NCBI RefSeq assembly: GCF_000422785.1
Contig: NZ_AUGS01000017.1
Coordinates: forward strand, 23,348-87,347
Origin: Pseudovibrio exalbescens DSM 16456
GTDB lineage: Bacteria > Pseudomonadota > Alphaproteobacteria > Rhizobiales > Stappiaceae
Direction of reading: 5' to 3'
DNA length: 64,000 nucleotides
The translations under genes and the position numbers were made by a program. The notes under the pieces are model-generated. The model was not told the origin of the DNA and made no database searches. It saw only the letters and a list, made by a program, of their open reading frames with translations. Of this stretch, positions 34,451-43,929 are shown piece by piece. How positions within the stretch are numbered: position 1 is the stretch's first letter; each line of letters opens with the position of its first letter.

Positions 34451-36460
34451 TTAGACCAGTTCGGCGTGTGACAAGTGAAGGTACTGCAAGTACCGCTCGT
34501 ACTGGGTCACAACGTCAGCGATGATCTGCTCTTCCGTGTATCCCATCACGTCGTATTCCTGACCACCCTGTTCCAAGAATACCTCTACGCGATAGTAGTA
34601 GGTGCCATCGTCCTGTTCGGCGCGGGCCTCTTCTTCCTCTTCCGTTTCCTCATCAACCACGAGTTCCCCCGGTCCCATGGCCAGTGCGGTTGTAAAGTAC
34701 CGCTTACGCAACGCATATACGAAGACGCTTTCATCGGATTGGGAAATCTCGAGGCGCAGGTTGGTGATGCCTTTGAGAGAGACCTTGAAGCCCTGTTCTT
34801 CGAACTCCGAGCGCACCTTCTCAAGAGCAGGCTTGGCAACCGTGCGCAGGTAATTGTTCACGTCCCGGCGCGTGGGTTGCGCATTCAAGGTGCGAATGCG
34901 AGTTTGCCAATCCACGGAGGTCTTGCTGTATTGAACGGTTGTGTGGTGCATCTGAACATTGCGCATGCGCAACGCATCATCCTGCAAGGCTTTATAAAGG
35001 CCAAAACACATCACCATCATGACCAGCACGAAGGGCAAGGCACTCACGATCGTTGCCGTTTGCAAGGCGGCAAGTCCGCCGGCCCACAGCAACACAATAG
35101 CCACCAAACCCTGCAGAAGGGCCCAGAATATGCGCTGCCACACCGGTGCATCGGTTACGCCGCCCGAGGTCAGGCTGTCAATCACGAGAGAGCCGGAGTC
35201 CGAGGATGTCACAAAGAACACCACCACGAGCACAATCGCTATGCCGGAGAGAATCTGCGTCAATGGCATGTATTCAAAGAACTTGAACAGAGCCACGGAG
35301 ACATCCGTGTTTACAGCCTCTGCCAGTTCTTGGGCGCCATTGTTCATGATCAGGTCGATCCCGCTGTTGCCAAAGACGGTGAACCAGATCAACGCAACGC
35401 CCGTTGGGACAAACAGGATGCCAACGAGAAATTCTCGGATGGTACGACCACGGGAAACCCGGGCGATAAAGGTGCCCACGAACGGCGACCACGAAATCCA
35501 CCAACCCCAGTAAAGCAGGGTCCAACCGCCGAGCCAGGCGTCCTTGCGGTCGTAGGCGTAAAGGTTGAAGGTCTTGTTGACCAGATCACCAAGATAGGAA
35601 CCGGTGTTCTGGACCAGCGTTTGCAACAGGCTGACGGTTGGTCCCACAATCAGGATCAGAAGCAAAAGGCTGAATGCCAGAGTCAGGTTGAGTTCCGACA
35701 GTTTTTTGACGCCGCGATCCAAACCGGAGAACACGGAGGCGGTTGCCATCAGCGAGATCACTATGATCAGAACAATCTGCACATTCACGCCAATCGGCAA
35801 GCCGAACAGATAGTTCAGGCCGGCGTTCACCTGCATGGCGCCATAGCCGAGTGAGGTCGCAACACCGATCAACGTACCGATGACCGCAAAGATATCGACG
35901 GTGTGACCAATCGGGCCGTAAATACGCTCACCAATAATGGGGTAGAGTGCCGAGCGCGGTAGCAGCGGAAGCTGATGGCGATAGGTGAAATAAGCCAAGG
36001 ACAACGCGACAACCGCATAAATTGCCCAAGCATGCAGACCCCAGTGGAACATGGTGATCTTCAAGGCTTCCCGCGCCGCTGCGATGGACTCCGGGTCTAC
36101 ATCAGGCGGTGCCAGAAAGTGCATGACCGGTTCGCCAACACCGAAGAACACCAGACCAATGCCCATGCCAGCGGAAAACAGCATGGCAAACCAACTGGTG
36201 TATTTGTAGTCCGGCTCCGCGTGGTCCGGGCCCAGTTTGATATCGCCAAACCGGCTCATCATTACAAAGACAATGAAGATGAGAAAGATCGCTACGCCGA
36301 GGATGTAAAGCCACCCGACATGCGTTTCGATCCAGGTTTGTATCGACTGATAGAACGACTGGGATGCATCAGGCCATACGGCACCGGTAATCACCAGCAG
36401 TGCAATCATAAGTACAGAGCCCACGAACACGGGTGGGCTAAACTTATAGTGAATTTTCAT
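34451..36460 (-). CDS. betT: High-affinity choline transporter, BCCT family with long regulatory C-tail
   Basis: A 669-residue BCCT protein. Twelve helices fill the first ~510 residues, with the signature WTLLYWGWWISWSPFVGTFIARVSRGRTIREF and conserved SSDSGSLVIDSL. The remaining ~160-residue cytoplasmic tail (from KALQDDALRMRN) is typical of BetT/BetS, in which the tail senses osmotic stress. Highly acidic EETEEEEEARAEQDDG is seen in the tail. It imports choline with protons for glycine betaine synthesis or use. No betIBA genes lie in the window. The upstream region shows no clear operator. Confidence 0.9.
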   Translation of the reverse strand: MKIHYKFSPPVFVGSVLMIALLVITGAVWPDASQSFYQSIQTWIETHVGWLYILGVAIFLIFIVFVMMSRFGDIKLGPDHAEPDYKYTSWFAMLFSAGMGIGLVFFGVGEPVMHFLAPPDVDPESIAAAREALKITMFHWGLHAWAIYAVVALSLAYFTYRHQLPLLPRSALYPIIGERIYGPIGHTVDIFAVIGTLIGVATSLGYGAMQVNAGLNYLFGLPIGVNVQIVLIIVISLMATASVFSGLDRGVKKLSELNLTLAFSLLLLILIVGPTVSLLQTLVQNTGSYLGDLVNKTFNLYAYDRKDAWLGGWTLLYWGWWISWSPFVGTFIARVSRGRTIREFLVGILFVPTGVALIWFTVFGNSGIDLIMNNGAQELAEAVNTDVSVALFKFFEYMPLTQILSGIAIVLVVVFFVTSSDSGSLVIDSLTSGGVTDAPVWQRIFWALLQGLVAIVLLWAGGLAALQTATIVSALPFVLVMMVMCFGLYKALQDDALRMRNVQMHHTTVQYSKTSVDWQTRIRTLNAQPTRRDVNNYLRTVAKPALEKVRSEFEEQGFKVSLKGITNLRLEISQSDESVFVYALRKRYFTTALAMGPGELVVDEETEEEEEARAEQDDGTYYYRVEVFLEQGGQEYDVMGYTEEQIIADVVTQYERYLQYLHLSHAELV

Positions 36461-36838
36461 TGGGTTTCGCCAAGTAATGTCGCTCGGCCACGCGACGGTA
36501 CCAAGTATGTCTAGGTTATTTTGAGTATTTCCGGGGCTTTACCTTGGCCGAGGCTGGTTACATAAGCAGCACCTGCCTAATGCGGTATCCGCATGCTTAC
36601 GTATCCCGGAGCGTTCCGACAGATTTCAACGGGCTGCAATGCCCCGCGCGAATGCCTAGCTGTTTTTCGTGCGGACCGTCCTGTTGGTTTCGGGTTCTCA
36701 ATGCTCAGGCGTTCATAAATCGCGCGCTTTTTACACGAATTGCGCGCTCGGTCCAACACAAAAATGCATCTGGCAAATGATGAATCTTCTTGGCGCCGCG
36801 AAGAATGTTTGAAACCAATGAGGTAGAGCTGGTGCGGA
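36461..36838. other. Intergenic region upstream of betT
   Basis: About 380 bases. It must contain the betT promoter (minus strand) near 36470-36540. No clear palindrome, RNA or gene is seen in the rest, and the short open frames at 36544-36780 have no support. Confidence 0.5.
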
Positions 36839-37777
36839 TTAGTGACGCAAGGAGATATTTTTTCTAATGACCCGAGTCAGGCGATGGGCTGGTGTTGTGA
36901 TCCAGACCAGACAGAGGGTCACGAGGCCAATGCCCAACCAACTGGCCAAGGACAAACGTTCTCCTACAACAATTACCGCAAGGAGCGTGGCGATAACGGG
37001 TTCAAACAGTGTGATGGTCGTTGCTATGCTGGCCTCCACACGGGCAAGGCCATATCCAAAGGCAAGGTAGCCAAGGAACATGGGGACCACCGCCATGTAG
37101 AAACCCGCTGCCAGATTGGTCCAGGATTGGAAGAAGGGCGCACCGGTTGCCATCAGGACGGGCAACAGCATCAGGCCGCCACTGCCGAATAGCGCTCCCA
37201 TGACGGTGCGGGTGGGAATGTGATGCAGCATGAGGCGGCGGGCGACCCAAGAATACAGTGCGTAGGTTAGGCCGGCCCCAAGGCCCAGCCCAATTCCCAA
37301 ACTGTTTGTGGCGAGAGGGGGGCTAGCTGCAGGTTCGTGTCCCAAAGGAGCCATCAGGGCGATGCCGGCAACGCCAAGGGCTGCGCCAATCATCCATCGG
37401 CTCGTCAGCCGAGACCCATCAAAAATCATCTCCAACAGGGCGGCGAACAACGGTGCGGATCCAATTGAGACCACGGTTCCGATGGCGACCCCGGCAAGGC
37501 GCATGGACGCGTAAAACGCCAAGGGGTAGACCGCCACAGCAAATCCGCCCAACACCAACAGCGGGAGGTGCTGTCGTAGGTGGTTCCACGCTGGAATAAG
37601 ACCGGGCAGGGCAACCGCCGCTTGGAGCAAGCCTCCGCCGGTCATGGCCGCAGCGCCAATTGCGATGGGGCCGACAGCAGGGGCAAAAGTCGCCGCCGTC
37701 CCGGTTGTGCCCCAGACGAGGGCTGCGAAAAGAATGCTGGCAATGCCTTTGGTAAACGGAGAAGTGGGTGCGCTCAT
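36839..37777 (-). CDS. EamA/DMT family drug/metabolite exporter
   Basis: A 312-residue protein with ten helices in two EamA repeats (first: IASILFAALVWGTTGTAATFAP..., second from ALYSWVARRLMLHHIPTR). It resembles YedA/RhaT-like exporters of amino acids or metabolites. Its ATG overlaps the stop of the upstream tetR gene by 4 bases, so both are one operon controlled by the TetR operator. The substrate is unknown. The second half holds the usual AxxEPVIATLLAVIVVGE motif (LFEPVIATLLAVIVVGERLS). Confidence 0.85.
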   Translation of the reverse strand: MSAPTSPFTKGIASILFAALVWGTTGTAATFAPAVGPIAIGAAAMTGGGLLQAAVALPGLIPAWNHLRQHLPLLVLGGFAVAVYPLAFYASMRLAGVAIGTVVSIGSAPLFAALLEMIFDGSRLTSRWMIGAALGVAGIALMAPLGHEPAASPPLATNSLGIGLGLGAGLTYALYSWVARRLMLHHIPTRTVMGALFGSGGLMLLPVLMATGAPFFQSWTNLAAGFYMAVVPMFLGYLAFGYGLARVEASIATTITLFEPVIATLLAVIVVGERLSLASWLGIGLVTLCLVWITTPAHRLTRVIRKNISLRH

Positions 37778-38361
37778 GGGGTATCCAGTAGGCTGCTGGC
37801 CATGTCGCGCGCTTCCATGACGCTGGCATTGGAGCCCTCCAATCCTGCCCGGACAACCGCGCCTTCCAGTAGAAAAGCAAGTTGGCGGGCCAGAGGACGG
37901 GCGTGATCTGGTGCAGTACGGCGATGGTCCGCAACATGCTCGCGAATAATGGCTTCAACAGCCTCCTTATGCTGTCGCACTGCTTCGCGGACCGGATGCA
38001 GCTTGCTCAGTTCAGCTGCTGCATTCAAAAGGCCGCAACCACGAAAGCCATACACATAAGCCGCCGCCGCGTGGTCCGCATAGGCATCGAACACAGCGAG
38101 CACTCTATCCTTGGGCGTGGCCGCCGAATTGTATCTGGCTTCATAAAGAGCCAACCATTCGGCATGTCTGGCTTCTATATAAGCGCACACCAAGTCCTCC
38201 TTGGAGGAAAAGTTGTTGTAGAGGCTTTGCTTGGCTACGCCCGCCGTTTGCGTAATGGTGTCGATCCCAGTGGCTGTGATGCCGTGCTGATAAAACAGAG
38301 ACGCTGCAGCTTCGAGCAATCGCTCCCGGGCAGTTCTGGAGGGAGTGGTGGGTTTGGGCAT
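37774..38361 (-). CDS. TetR family transcriptional regulator
   Basis: A 195-residue protein from MPKPTTPSRTARERLLEAA; the open frame reaches 57 codons further up through the operator, so that extension is not real. The HTH (FYQHGITATGIDTITQTAGVAKQSLYNNFSSKEDLVCAYIEAR, residues ~20-62) is typical TetR, with SLYNNFSSKEDL as the conserved recognition-helix end. It is the first gene of the tetR-eamA pair and probably represses its own operon through the 28-bp palindrome just upstream of its start. Confidence 0.9.
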   Translation of the reverse strand: MPKPTTPSRTARERLLEAAASLFYQHGITATGIDTITQTAGVAKQSLYNNFSSKEDLVCAYIEARHAEWLALYEARYNSAATPKDRVLAVFDAYADHAAAAYVYGFRGCGLLNAAAELSKLHPVREAVRQHKEAVEAIIREHVADHRRTAPDHARPLARQLAFLLEGAVVRAGLEGSNASVMEARDMASSLLDTP

Positions 38362-38384
38362 TTGATCCCTGCTCGTTTTTCGAA

Positions 38385-38412
38385 GCTCTAGGTAGACCAG
38401 TCTACCTAGAGC
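38385..38412. promoter_or_regulatory. 28-bp TetR operator
   Basis: Two 13-bp perfect arms (GCTCTAGGTAGAC and its complement) flank CA. The centre TAGAC-NN-GTCTA is of the type bound by NemR-like TetR proteins. It lies 23 bases before the tetR start and must overlap its promoter. Confidence 0.8.
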
Positions 38413-38957
38413 GGTCTGCCTGCCAATCCTACTATGGGAGGAGCTGGAACGGCATTGGGCTTGTGTGCACAGGGGGAGGTCGGCTTTTGTTAAAGGCGTG
38501 GGCCCCCGTCCGACTGCTACCGGAAATCTCAACTGTCCTGAAGCCCACGCTAAAGACGACCTTTGCGTTATGATTCAACGCTGTTCCTGTTATAATTGTA
38601 GGTGGTTTTGTGTTTCTTACGCTTCGGCATATGAGCGAAATTTACACGTACCATGAAAAATATTAGTGCTTTGATTAGCGTTCTTTTCCAAGTTATTGGA
38701 GGTAATGGGTTCCCTGCAACCATGGAAAAACGAGCGATATCGGTTCATGTTTTTAAACAAAACAAACATATTTCCATAAATTTAAATTTGACGTTGTTGT
38801 TTACTTTGATAATGACTTCAATTTATTTCCTGTCTAATGAAAATAAACGCTCATAAACTTTCAGGGTTCGCTGTTCGTTATTTGGGGTCGTTTTACAACA
38901 TTACTTGTATGGTGTATAACAGCGCCGTTTTTCAACGCTTAAAGGAGAAGTTATTAC
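38413..38957. other. AT-rich intergenic region before the betaine-binding protein gene
   Basis: About 545 bases. The second half (38580-38940) is clearly AT-rich and must carry the plus-strand promoter of the betaine-binding protein gene. An open frame at 38653-38856 (67 codons) has no strong ribosome site or recognisable protein and is not accepted. Confidence 0.5.
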
Positions 38958-39989
38958 ATGAGATCTATTCAGGTTGCTGCCGCGGCTTTGGCGATGTCTG
39001 CTGCTTTCGCCATGCCTGCTGGCGCCGCAGAGGCGCAATGTGAGATTGACCGCCCTGTCGTCTTTGCAGGTCTCGATTGGGACTCCAACGCGTTCCACAA
39101 CTCCGTAGCTCAGTTCATCCTTGAAAAGGGCTATGGCTGCGAAACGGATTCCATCCCTGGCTCCACAATTCCGCTGTTGAACGGCATGGTTCGTGGCGAT
39201 ATCGATGTCACCATGGAAGTTTGGAAGAACTTGCTGGGCGATGCTTTGCCGCCGGTTGAGGAAGCTGGACAGGTTGTCAATCTGGGTGTCAACTTCCCGG
39301 ACGCGGTTCAGGCTTGGTTCGTGCCGAAGTACCTGGTTGAAGGCGAAGATGCCCCTGCAAAGGGTCTGAAGAGCGTCTTTGATCTGCCAAAATACAAGGA
39401 CGTATTCGCTGATCCGGAAGAGCCCGGCAAGGGCCGCTTCTACAACTGTATCGCAGGGTGGGGCTGTGAAGTCGTCAACACCAAGAAGCTCCATGCTTAT
39501 GGTCTGGCCGATGACTTCGTGAACTTCCGTCCGGGTACGGGAGCGTCTTTGTCTGCTGCGATTGAATCCAGCGTGATGCGCGAAAAACCGATCGTTTTCT
39601 ATTACTGGGGCCCAACCTGGGTTCTGGGTAAGGTTCAGGACAAGCTTGTCCAGCTGGAAGAGCCGGAATTCGATCAAGAGGTGTTTGATGCCTTCAACGC
39701 GGAAAGTGATCCAACTCAGGTCGAAGCCGCGGTGGCAACACCTTTGACCAAGATCTATACCTACGCGAATTCGGATTTTGTCGAGGAAGCACCTGCCATT
39801 GTTGAGTTCTTGAAGAACTACGAGACCAAGAGTGCAGATATCTCGAAGGCTCTCGCATACATGCAGGAAACTGGTGCTTCGACAGACCAGGCTGCAATCG
39901 AGTTTCTGAAGAACAATGAAGACCTTTGGTCAAACTGGGTACCGGGTGATGTGAAAGATCGCGTCGCAACGGCTCTCGAGAACAGCTAA
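38958..39989 (+). CDS. Glycine betaine/proline-betaine ABC substrate-binding protein (orphan)
   Basis: A 343-residue periplasmic protein with a signal peptide ending near AGA-AE (residue 24). It matches the OpuAC/ProX family: VVFAGLDWDSNAFHNSVAQFILEKGYGCETDSIPG, then EVWKNLLGD and the YNCIAGWGCEV segment, where aromatic residues normally cage the trimethylammonium group. No permease or ATPase gene is next to it, so it must work with a distant ABC system. A strong terminator follows. Ribosome site AAGGAGAAG precedes the ATG. Confidence 0.88.
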   Translation: MRSIQVAAAALAMSAAFAMPAGAAEAQCEIDRPVVFAGLDWDSNAFHNSVAQFILEKGYGCETDSIPGSTIPLLNGMVRGDIDVTMEVWKNLLGDALPPVEEAGQVVNLGVNFPDAVQAWFVPKYLVEGEDAPAKGLKSVFDLPKYKDVFADPEEPGKGRFYNCIAGWGCEVVNTKKLHAYGLADDFVNFRPGTGASLSAAIESSVMREKPIVFYYWGPTWVLGKVQDKLVQLEEPEFDQEVFDAFNAESDPTQVEAAVATPLTKIYTYANSDFVEEAPAIVEFLKNYETKSADISKALAYMQETGASTDQAAIEFLKNNEDLWSNWVPGDVKDRVATALENS

Positions 39990-40572
39990 GCGTTCATTGC
40001 CTATGCTTTACCGGTGGTCCCCGAACCCCGGTTGAACCAGACGACAGAGCCCGGGCCGTCAGGCCCGGGCTTTTCTTTTTGCTTGCAAGTCCCGCTCGTT
40101 TTATGGCGTGGCCATCTGGATGGTTTCGGCGCTGCGAATCCATAACGAGGTAGACTTGAAGTGCGGAAACGGTTGTTTTGCCGCTTAAATGCCTGATACT
40201 TCAGGGAAAAGTAGGCGCATAGCCCTGCGTTTATCTGATGGTAGATCTGCGTTTCATGCAAGGCGGCTGGCCTTTGGGCGGAAAAGCGTCCTACAAGGTG
40301 CCGGCACTTTAGGGTGTATGCCCACATTTCAACCTGTTTGCCCGCACCCATTTTCTTACTAAGTTATTGTTATTACAATATTAAACGATTTAACTCTGCC
40401 TGTAAGCTATGCAAATTGTGACAAATTTTTGCAGATGAGCTTTTGAGTCATGCATGAAACGCATGACGGAATTGCGTTTCCGTCTGTTTTTATTCGTAGG
40501 CCATTCACTCATATTGAGGCCGTAAACAAAACGGCGCTGCAAAAGGTGCCTCACTTCAGAAGGGAAATTGAA
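39990..40572. other. Intergenic region between the betaine-binding protein and DUF1127 genes
   Basis: About 580 bases. A terminator lies at 40047-40080. The AT-rich stretch near 40350-40440 probably carries the DUF1127 promoter, which leaves a leader of 100 bases or more. No other gene or RNA could be supported. Confidence 0.5.
40047..40080 (+). terminator. Rho-independent terminator after the betaine-binding protein gene
   Basis: A perfect 9-bp GC stem (GCCCGGGCC with GGCCCGGGC) and 4-base loop is followed by TTTTCTTTTT. Confidence 0.92.
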
Positions 40573-40785
40573 ATGTCTGTAACGACTGTATTTGACGGTG
40601 CTTTGAACACCAAGCGTAGTGGTAAGTCTGTTGTTGCTCGCTTTTTTGCTAATGTAATCCGTGCACGTGAGCTTCAGGCTCAGCGTCAGGTCGCTGAAAC
40701 TCTGTTGAAGCTGGACGATGCTTCTTTGGCCGCTATCGGTCGTGACCGCGCTACGCTGCGCAAGGAACTGGCTGCTGCGAGCTAA
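40573..40785 (+). CDS. DUF1127 small protein
   Basis: A 70-residue protein from MSVTTVFDGALN; the frame is open 41 codons upstream, but AGAAGGGAAA fits the later ATG. The C-terminal helix-loop-helix ETLLKLDDASLAAIGRDRATL matches the DUF1127 (YjiS-like) motif LxxLDDxxLxDIGIxR. Small DUF1127 proteins in alphaproteobacteria affect phosphate/carbon metabolism and RNA turnover, in some cases by binding RNA. The exact role here is unknown. Own promoter and own terminator. Confidence 0.85.
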   Translation: MSVTTVFDGALNTKRSGKSVVARFFANVIRARELQAQRQVAETLLKLDDASLAAIGRDRATLRKELAAAS

Positions 40786-40849
40786 GCAGACCAGACAGGA
40801 TTTTGTGTAAACGGCGACCAGTAGCCCGATCAGGGCCAGACAGCCTCAA

Positions 40850-40910
40850 AAAAACCTCGGCTTCCCTGCAAGGCTTAGATGGCCTCCCGGAAGCGGAGGT
40901 TTTTCTTTTT
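40850..40910 (+). terminator. Rho-independent terminator after the DUF1127 gene
   Basis: CCTCGGCTTCC pairs with GGAAGCGGAGG (one mismatch) around a 25-base loop and is followed by TTTTTCTTTTT. It lies about 70 bases after the stop. Confidence 0.75.
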
Positions 40911-41023
40911 GTACTTTCTCTTTCAGTGACACAAAGAGAACCCGGCGCTGTAATGACTGTGTCGTGCCTTTCAGATAGACCCGACGTGTACTCGCTTTTA
41001 GCGGCTTTTGAGAGGTTTCCATC

Positions 41024-42022
41024 ATGTTCAGGTTCTTTGGCCTTGTGTCGGCTGCATTGTGTGTTGCCATATCGCTTGCAAAAGCGTCACCCAAAGCGGT
41101 GGACTATGAAGCCGGTATCACACAGTTGGTTGTCCGTTCTGATGGTGAAGACCTGTCAACGTTGGTCTGGTATCCGACGAATGATGTGCTGGCGTCATGG
41201 ACGATGGGGCCTTTCAAGGTCAATGCGACCCGGCAGGCGCAAGCGGCGGCAAAGGAACGTTTCCCTGTTCTCTTGCTATCCCACGGTCACCAGTCAGATC
41301 CTTTGGCCCATCGAGATCTGGCTGCAACATTAGCGCGTCATGGTTTCATCGTAGTGGTTCCAACGCATACGGGTGATGCGTTTGGTACCCCCATGCAGTC
41401 TTTGGCTACAGTAATGAGGAGCCGACCAAAGCAGGCCAGCGCCGCCCTTTCCGCTGTATTGCGCTCCGAAACGTTCGCCCGCCACGTTGATGCTGATCGA
41501 ATTGGTGCAATCGGCTATTCCGCAGGCGGATATACCGCCTTGATCCTGGCGGGGGCACAGCCGGACTTTAAGCGGGCTGCTGCGTACTGCTCTGGTGAGG
41601 GAGCGCGGGATGTGGGTTCATGCCTTCAGAAGGGGGCGGCTTGGTCCAGTCCGGGGATGGCGGATCTGCAGTCATGGCAACCGGCAGCAGACGCCCGCAT
41701 CAAGGCGTTGGTGCTGCTTGAGCCCCACGCGATTATGTTTGATATCGCCGGTTTGCAGGAAGTGGAACGGCCCCTGCTGCTTGTTGGGGTGCAGGACGAT
41801 AGCCTTATGCCGGCAGCCCTGAACACGGATCATGTGGGACAGGCCCTTGATGTCACCCCTGTCGAGATGCCGGGCGCTCATTTCGTGTTCGTTGACCCAT
41901 GCCCGTTGGCCCTGATCGAGAAGGCTGCCGTCATTTGCAAGGATGCGCCGGATGTTGACCGTGAGAGCGTGCATCGCGAATTGACGAGCCAGATCGTCGA
42001 GTTCTTCCAAGGCCACTTGTAG
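41024..42022 (+). CDS. Exported alpha/beta hydrolase
   Basis: A 332-residue alpha/beta hydrolase of the dienelactone-hydrolase/PAF-acetylhydrolase-like kind. A signal peptide (MFRFFGLVSAALCVAISLAKA) leads out of the cytoplasm. FPVLLLSHGHQSD holds the oxyanion region, GYSAGGYTA holds the nucleophile Ser (GxSxG), GVQDDSLMP the acid and PGAHFVF the catalytic His. Cysteines near the C-terminus (DPCP...VICKDAP) may form a disulfide, fitting export. The substrate is unknown. It is a single gene. Confidence 0.8.
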   Translation: MFRFFGLVSAALCVAISLAKASPKAVDYEAGITQLVVRSDGEDLSTLVWYPTNDVLASWTMGPFKVNATRQAQAAAKERFPVLLLSHGHQSDPLAHRDLAATLARHGFIVVVPTHTGDAFGTPMQSLATVMRSRPKQASAALSAVLRSETFARHVDADRIGAIGYSAGGYTALILAGAQPDFKRAAAYCSGEGARDVGSCLQKGAAWSSPGMADLQSWQPAADARIKALVLLEPHAIMFDIAGLQEVERPLLLVGVQDDSLMPAALNTDHVGQALDVTPVEMPGAHFVFVDPCPLALIEKAAVICKDAPDVDRESVHRELTSQIVEFFQGHL

Positions 42023-42756
42023 AACAACTGCTTGTATGGCGCATGGTGAGTGGTTTGCGACTAAAGTAGGCCATTCATCACAAAGACCTGAAGGTAAGCT
42101 TCAAGGTTCCTTATGAATTGCAGCGGGCATCCGGCAAATGCTGCGGCCTGGTTCATCAACAAGACACATGGTGTACGCTGCCTCCCTACAGATGATTGTC
42201 TGCTCCGAATCTCTCAGTTTAAACAATATGTTATGGGATCAGGGTCAATCTATCGACTTTGCTGATGCATCCTACCGCCGGCCGCGCAAAAGATTTTTGC
42301 AATCTTTTTCGAGAAAGGAGGCGGCTTGTGCTGCGTATTTATCCTAGTTATTGCGTGAAAAGGCCTAGGGAAAACAACGGCTTGCAAAGGTCGCCCTGTT
42401 CATGAGCAGAGGAAACCCGTTTCAATTTTTCTGATAGGTCTTAGGTTGGCGGCGCTGACGTTAAGGGCATATCCGGGAGATTCTACCTAGGAACAAAAAT
42501 ATCCTTCTATAACAATGATATAGGTTTAATTACAGGAGTTGAATGGCGTCCTGATCTGCGACTTTATCGCGTGCATTTCCCATATGAACAGACCGGTAAG
42601 TCAATAAAAATGCCCCCTGAAAACGATAGTTCAGGGAGCATTTAGTGTTATATTCCAGATATTTATGAGATCTTCTCTGATATCATCAATTTGGTATAGA
42701 TATATCAATCAAATCCATGAGCCTTGTATCAGGACATCTGATAGAATACGCGCCTG
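42023..42756. other. Gene-poor stretch between the hydrolase and LysR genes
   Basis: About 730 bases without a supported gene. A minus-strand terminator lies at 42605-42640. Short open frames (for example 42138-42347) show no ribosome site or family likeness. A ribosome-site-like AGAAAGGAGG at about 42313 is not followed by a usable start in an open frame. Confidence 0.5.
42605..42640 (-). terminator. Putative terminator downstream of the LysR gene
   Basis: On the minus strand, TGCTCCCTGAA pairs with TTCAGGGGGCA (one mismatch) and is followed by five T's (plus-strand A run 42606-42610). It lies about 115 bases after the LysR stop. Confidence 0.65.
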
Positions 42757-43662
42757 TCACATCTTGATGCGGCTGTGTTTGATCATCCGCTTGGCCTCGC
42801 GAATAATCACCTCTTTCAGGGGGTTTTCTTCCGCATTTGTGCGCCAAACAAATGACAGAGGACGTTCGATCTGAATCTCTGGAACGTTCAGCGCGACGAA
42901 CTCACCACTTTCAATAAACTTGATGACATCCAGATAGGGCAAGCAACTGATATAGGGGCCGTTTGCGATCAGGGAACGCAGCACGGGCACGTGCTCGTAT
43001 TCTCGCCAGACATCAAGGTCATCAATGACGCCGAACAAGGCCGCATCAAAGATGGCGCGCGTGCCTGATCCCGGCTCGCGAAGTACCCATTTTGCTTGCT
43101 CCAGCTGCGTCAGGCTGACCCGTTCATAGGCCGCGTAGGGGTGGTGCTTTGAGGCAACGATGACAAGGTGATCGTGGCACCAAATGTCTTGCTGCAATCG
43201 GCTGTCGTCACACCGGCCCTCGATGATGCCCAGGTCATAGCGGAACTCGCGCACGCCTTGAGTGACTTTTTCCGTATTATGGACCTCCACATTGATGCGG
43301 AGCTCCGGAAATTCCCTATCAAGATTGCTGATAAGATCTGGCACAAGGTGCTCAGCGCCGGTCTGACTGGCGCCGACGGAGATCTCCCCGCTGATAAGGT
43401 GTTGATCATAAAAGCCAAGTTCGATTTCCTTGGCATCGAACAAGAGCTGTTTTGCTCGCGGCCGGAGCCAATGGCCCCAGTGCGTCAGTACCAGACCGCG
43501 TCCCTGTCGTTCGAACAGGGGGCGTCCCAGCGTTTTTTCCAACTGCGACAACGCCATGCTGGCTGCTGACTGGGTCAACGCCAGCTTATCAGCTGCCTGA
43601 CTGACGCTGCCGCTGCTTGCAACGGCGTCAAATACCGCCAATTGCTTCAACGAATAGCGCAT
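42757..43662 (-). CDS. LysR family transcriptional regulator
   Basis: A 301-residue LysR regulator. The HTH (LKQLAVFDAVASSGSVSQAADKLALTQSAASMALSQLEKTLGRPLFERQGRGL) is in residues 5-57, followed by the effector domain (ISGEISVGASQTGAEHLVPDLI...). It is divergent from the fused FNT-CBS channel gene and may respond to a small anion or carbon acid. The effector is unknown. Confidence 0.92.
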   Translation of the reverse strand: MRYSLKQLAVFDAVASSGSVSQAADKLALTQSAASMALSQLEKTLGRPLFERQGRGLVLTHWGHWLRPRAKQLLFDAKEIELGFYDQHLISGEISVGASQTGAEHLVPDLISNLDREFPELRINVEVHNTEKVTQGVREFRYDLGIIEGRCDDSRLQQDIWCHDHLVIVASKHHPYAAYERVSLTQLEQAKWVLREPGSGTRAIFDAALFGVIDDLDVWREYEHVPVLRSLIANGPYISCLPYLDVIKFIESGEFVALNVPEIQIERPLSFVWRTNAEENPLKEVIIREAKRMIKHSRIKM

Positions 43663-43854
43663 TTATTTGTTTTCCTAAGTGCCCGAGTGAGCTTCCGATA
43701 CGAGGCAGAGCGTCGGATCCAATGTTCGCATGGTCCATCAATTCTACTGAAACCCTTCTAAAAAACAATCAATTTTACTTGCCGGTCGGGTTCGGGCTTA
43801 GTGGGGTCATCCCAAGCGCAAACGGAGCGCTAACCCGAAGGAGATCAACGAGTT

Positions 43855-43929
43855 ATGCACGCAGCTTTTCATAAGTCCAAGCGTCGCTTCGGCTCTCTGA
43901 GACAGAAAGGAGAGCTGTATGGCATCTGA
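43855..43929 (+). CDS. Putative 24-residue leader peptide overlapping the FNT channel gene
   Basis: The ATG at 43855 follows AAGGAG (43838-43843) and opens a 24-codon frame. The product starts MHAAFHKSKRRFGS, ends RQKGELYGI and is rich in basic residues. Its TGA stop (43927-43929) lies inside the first codons of the channel gene, so it overlaps by 11 bases in another frame. This fits a leader that controls channel translation by coupling. It could also be chance. Confidence 0.35.
   Translation: MHAAFHKSKRRFGSLRQKGELYGI

Noticed and set aside
34475..35854. 459-codon plus-strand frame opposite betT
   Set aside because: His/Gln/Lys-rich shadow of the membrane-protein gene; betT itself is certain by family.
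38653..38856. 67-codon frame in the AT-rich region
   Set aside because: Weak ribosome site, no family likeness and AT-rich sequence where chance frames are expected.
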